15,059 bases of DNA from Avanaerovorax sp964442135 (GTDB lineage: Bacteria; Bacillota; Clostridia; Peptostreptococcales; Anaerovoracaceae). The notes under the pieces are model-generated. The model ran no database searches. It saw only the letters and a list, made by a program, of their open reading frames with translations, and was not told the DNA's origin. The stretch spans positions 1 to 15,059 of the forward strand of contig CAYTYN010000036.1 of the NCBI GenBank assembly GCA_964442135.1, given 5' to 3'. Position 1 is the first letter of the stretch. Every line of letters starts with the position of its first letter. Both the position numbers and the translations under genes were made by a program. Positions 13,009 through 15,059 of this stretch are shown here, piece after piece.

Positions 13009-14461
13009 TCTAAAAAGCATAAGATACAAGCTCTGGATATCCTTCATAGGTTTTACCCTTCTTCTCATCGCCCTAATCTGGCTTCTTCAGATCTACTTTC
13101 TGGAAACCTATTACGCTGATATGAAGGAGCGGGAAGCTACTAACATTGCCAACCGCATAGTCGATGAATTTCGTGAGAATCCTGATCTTGCCAGCCTTAA
13201 AGAACAGATAGACGAGGTAATCGCCGTAAACGATGTGTACATCAGGGTGGAAACGGGCAGCGGCCTCCTTTTGTTAACTGAGGGAAACAATGAGAGTCAA
13301 AGCTCCATCGCCCTTTATATCGCTCAAACGAAGGTCTTGAGAGAAAACCTGAAGGACAGTCCGTTCAGCAAGGTGACCGCTACCTTTACCGACGGTAATT
13401 CAGAAAACAGCAATATGCGGACTCTGGCACTGGCATGCTACCTTGACAGTTCCCTGGCATATCAGGAAGAGAGCTCCGGCTTTGAGGACGAGATAATACT
13501 GTATCTGTTCTCTCCTCTCTATCCGGTACAGTCCACGGTAAATATCCTCCGTGTCCAGCTGATCTACATCACCCTGATAGCGGCTCTTTTAGCCTTCGTT
13601 CTGTCATTCTACCTGGCTAACAGGATATCGCGGCCTATTAAGAACATAACCCTGTCCGCCGCTGAAATGGGAAAGGGCAACTACGGGGTCAAGTTCGAGC
13701 GAGGTCACTATACGGAGATAACCGAACTGGCCAACACCCTTACAGATGCGTCGCGAGAGCTGGAGAAGACGGACATGTACCAGAAGGATCTGATAGCCAA
13801 CGTGTCTCACGACCTGCGAACACCGCTGACCATGATAAAGTCCTACGCCGAGATGATCAGAGATCTTTCCGGAAACAATCCTGAGAAGCGGGAGGATCAC
13901 CTTAACGTCATAATCGACGAGGCTGACAGGCTCAATATTCTGGTAAACGATATGCTCAGCATATCCAGAATGCAGTCGCGGAAGATGGTCTTGGAGATGA
14001 GCCAGTTCGACCTGTGCGAAGCAGCTTCATCCCTGCTGTCATCCTATGACATACTGGAGGAGCAGGGAGGATACAAGTTCATCTTCAAGCGTCCTGCCGA
14101 TCCCCTCTTCATCAACGCAGACGCCGCCAAGATAAAGCAGGTTCTTTCCAACCTGATAAATAACGCGGTCAAGTACTGCGGCGAGGACAAGGAGATCATC
14201 ATAAACATTAGAAGGACGGGTAAGAAAGCCTGCTGCGAGGTCTCTGACCACGGCCCGGGCATAGCTCCCGATGAAATAAACCACGTCTGGGAGAGATACT
14301 ACAAATCCAGCACACACCACGTCCGTCCTACCGACGGAAGCGGTCTGGGACTTTCCATAGTAAAGGAGATTCTCACCATGCACAAAGCCGATTACGGCGT
14401 AAACAGCAAATTGGGCAAGGGAAGCACCTTCTGGTTCGAGCTGGATCTTATCAGAAAGTAA
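12989..14461 (+). CDS. Membrane sensor histidine kinase
   Basis: Partner of the response regulator. It has 490 residues from the ATG at 12989; a TTG two codons upstream is an alternative. Both overlap the end of the regulator gene by about 20 bases. Membrane helix 1 is at about 13-36 and helix 2 at about 191-211, enclosing an extracytoplasmic sensor of about 155 residues with no family I recognise. A HAMP linker follows (SRPIKNITLSAAEMGKGNYG). The dimerisation domain carries His274 in NVSHDLRTPLTMIKSYAE. The ATPase domain has the N box (NLINNAVKYC), G1 (DHGPGIAPDE), the F box (VWERYYK) and G2 (GSGLGLSIVKEI). All catalytic boxes are intact. The signal sensed is unknown. Confidence 0.94.
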   Translation: MKKRKIDLKSIRYKLWISFIGFTLLLIALIWLLQIYFLETYYADMKEREATNIANRIVDEFRENPDLASLKEQIDEVIAVNDVYIRVETGSGLLLLTEGNNESQSSIALYIAQTKVLRENLKDSPFSKVTATFTDGNSENSNMRTLALACYLDSSLAYQEESSGFEDEIILYLFSPLYPVQSTVNILRVQLIYITLIAALLAFVLSFYLANRISRPIKNITLSAAEMGKGNYGVKFERGHYTEITELANTLTDASRELEKTDMYQKDLIANVSHDLRTPLTMIKSYAEMIRDLSGNNPEKREDHLNVIIDEADRLNILVNDMLSISRMQSRKMVLEMSQFDLCEAASSLLSSYDILEEQGGYKFIFKRPADPLFINADAAKIKQVLSNLINNAVKYCGEDKEIIINIRRTGKKACCEVSDHGPGIAPDEINHVWERYYKSSTHHVRPTDGSGLGLSIVKEILTMHKADYGVNSKLGKGSTFWFELDLIRK

Positions 14462-14471
14462 GCATAACACG

Positions 14472-14514
14472 CCGCCGGAGATACATCCGAGAGATGATGC
14501 TTCCGGCGGTTTTT
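14472..14514 (+). terminator. Intrinsic terminator of the two-component operon
   Basis: CCGCCGGA (14472-14479) pairs perfectly with TCCGGCGG (14502-14509) and is followed by TTTTT. The 22-base loop can form a small inner stem (CATC/GATG). It lies 10 bases after the kinase stop codon. Confidence 0.9.
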
Positions 14515-14523
14515 ATAATCATG

Positions 14524-14642
14524 ACCACCGGCTAAGCCGGTGGTTTATCATTGCTCCTGTGAGGAGCCTTCTCTTGCGGCGTCTTAAGATGCGTCGAAAG
14601 TTCCTCCAGCCGAATCTCCTTCTCAGATGAACCTAAAGGTTC
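14524..14642 (-). repeat. Hairpin array in the IS right end
   Basis: Going away from the transposase stop, three clear hairpins occur: GAACCT/AGGTTC (14642-14629), GCTCCT-CAC-AGGAGC (14567-14553), and the perfect 21-base palindrome (14544-14524). A weaker stem around CTTAAG lies at about 14580-14595. The last palindrome is probably the right-end recognition hairpin for TnpA. The spacing between gene end and palindrome is longer than I would expect for a plain IS200. Some IS605-type elements encode a structured omega RNA at this end; whether this is a relic of one cannot be told without a search. Confidence 0.5.
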
Positions 14643-14657
14643 TGCCCTTTCCCACCC

Positions 14658-14836
14658 TTACTTCTTTACTTTTCCTCCTGTGAATGGGTCTATGTATTCC
14701 TTTAGCCTTATCCGGTCATTTGCGATATCTTCCGGCAGCTGATCTCGTACATATTCCGCTATCTTTTTCTCGTTTTCCCTACTGTATCAACGTAGCAGCC
14801 TCGGCACCGGAAGTGACGGTTTCCATTTGGAGGTAT
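14658..14836 (-). pseudogene. tnpA: IS200/IS605 transposase TnpA (Y1 HUH), frameshifted C-terminal fragment
   Basis: In one frame the minus strand reads IPPN then GNRHFRCRGCYVDTVG (14836-14777). In the next frame it continues NEKKIAEYVRDQLPED (from 14774) and ends EYIDPFTGGKVKK with a TAA at 14660-14658. Together they match the C-terminal third of TnpA, including the YVDTVG-N-E segment that precedes the catalytic tyrosine helix. One base is missing at about 14775, in an A-run, which breaks the gene. The direct step from IPP to GNRHF suggests a deletion of the middle, since intact TnpA has several dozen residues there. No start or HUH motif is found upstream. The gene is dead. Confidence 0.8.
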
Positions 14837-14885
14837 TTTTCATAGTTTTAGTCTCAGAAGTTTGGTTTTTCTGCATTTTTTTCGT

Positions 14886-15036
14886 GTGAAAGCCAACAAA
14901 AAAATTGCCATAACATGGTAATGCAAGCTATTTTTACCAGATTATGGCTGTTTTTCAGTCATTTTCAGCTGTTAGTTTGCAATTTTGTTTGGCTTTTGAC
15001 TTTGAAACGCCTATTTAAGCCAAACTTTTTTGGCTT
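14886..15036. repeat. AT-rich nested inverted-repeat block (possible MITE or structured RNA)
   Basis: An outer imperfect inverted repeat pairs 14886-14908 with 14979-15000 (GTGAAAGCCAACA... against ...TGTTTGGCTTTTGAC). An inner one pairs 14908-14921 with 14934-14947 (CCATAA..TGGTAA against TTACCA..TTATGG) with a 12-base loop. A third hairpin, AAGCCAAA-CTTT-TTTGGCTT, lies at 15017-15036. AAGCCAA or its complement occurs four times. No open reading frame is convincing. The block is clearly more AT-rich than the rest of the window and runs toward the right edge, so its full extent is unknown. Confidence 0.5.
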
Positions 15037-15059
15037 CTTTCGAAAAAATGCTCGTTTTG

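Larger units (their letters stand above)
14520..14840 (-). mobile_element. Remnant of an IS200/IS605-family insertion sequence (right end and transposase tail)
   Basis: The block holds the 3' part of a Y1 transposase gene (14836-14658, minus strand) and about 115 bases of hairpin-rich sequence beyond its stop. It ends in a perfect 10-1-10 palindrome (14524-14544, ACCACCGGCT and its complement). IS200/IS605 elements have subterminal palindromes instead of terminal inverted repeats and make no target duplication, which fits. The left end and the 5' part of the gene are missing. It lies just past the two-component terminator. Boundaries are approximate. Confidence 0.75.

Noticed and set aside
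14771..14848. Short frame beginning MKNTSKWKPS on the minus strand within the IS remnant.
   Set aside because: It is the wrong frame over the tnpA fragment, lacks a ribosome binding site and stops after about 18 codons.
7000..15059. CRISPR array, prophage, defence or biosynthetic island.
   Set aside because: No regularly spaced repeats and no integrase, phage or defence proteins were found. Apart from the IS remnant, all genes are housekeeping, transport or signalling.

Overview
The window is a conserved housekeeping cluster from a Gram-positive bacterium of the Bacillota, most likely class Clostridia. The evidence is the partial order yacL - ispD/F - cysE - cysS - mrnC - rlmB - sigH - tuf, which parallels the Bacillus subtilis yacL-sigH region, together with strong AGGAGG ribosome binding sites, a sporulation-type sigma factor and mid-range base composition. 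I cannot name a genus from sequence reading alone.

Layout. At the left edge are the first 17 codons of tuf (EF-Tu) on the minus strand, with a promoter and a structured leader. A lone HxlR-type regulator gene lies head to head with tuf on the plus strand. It shares a bidirectional terminator with a minus-strand tRNA-Thr(GGU) gene, which has a textbook TTGACA-17-TATAAT promoter. From 1011 to 12068 every gene is on the minus strand. Reading in the direction of transcription from the right they are: yacL (membrane PIN-TRAM protein), a fused ispDF, proS, a two-gene chromate transporter, a cyclophilin, cysE, cysS, mrnC, thyA, folA, rlmB and sigH. Spacing is tight, with several overlaps. Promoters are visible before yacL and before the cyclophilin gene, suggesting two stacked transcription units: yacL-ispDF-proS-chrA-chrA, and ppi through sigH. 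An OmpR-type response regulator and its histidine kinase are divergent from yacL on the plus strand and end at a strong terminator.

The last 600 bases contain no intact gene. They hold a decayed IS200/IS605 transposase tail with a hairpin-rich right end, followed by an AT-rich block of nested inverted repeats that runs off the window.

How the genes relate. cysE and cysS join cysteine synthesis to its tRNA charging. thyA and folA form the dTMP/folate recycling pair. mrnC and rlmB act on 23S rRNA. proS, tRNA-Thr and tuf serve translation, and ispDF supplies isoprenoid precursors. The main departures from the usual Bacillota arrangement are thyA-folA between mrnC and rlmB, the ispD-ispF fusion, proS-chrA-chrA-ppi where gltX is expected, the lack of rae1/yacP before sigH, and the hxlR insertion beside tuf. 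I found no convincing new defence or biosynthetic system. The least explained parts are the terminal inverted-repeat block, the IS right-end hairpins and the tuf leader.
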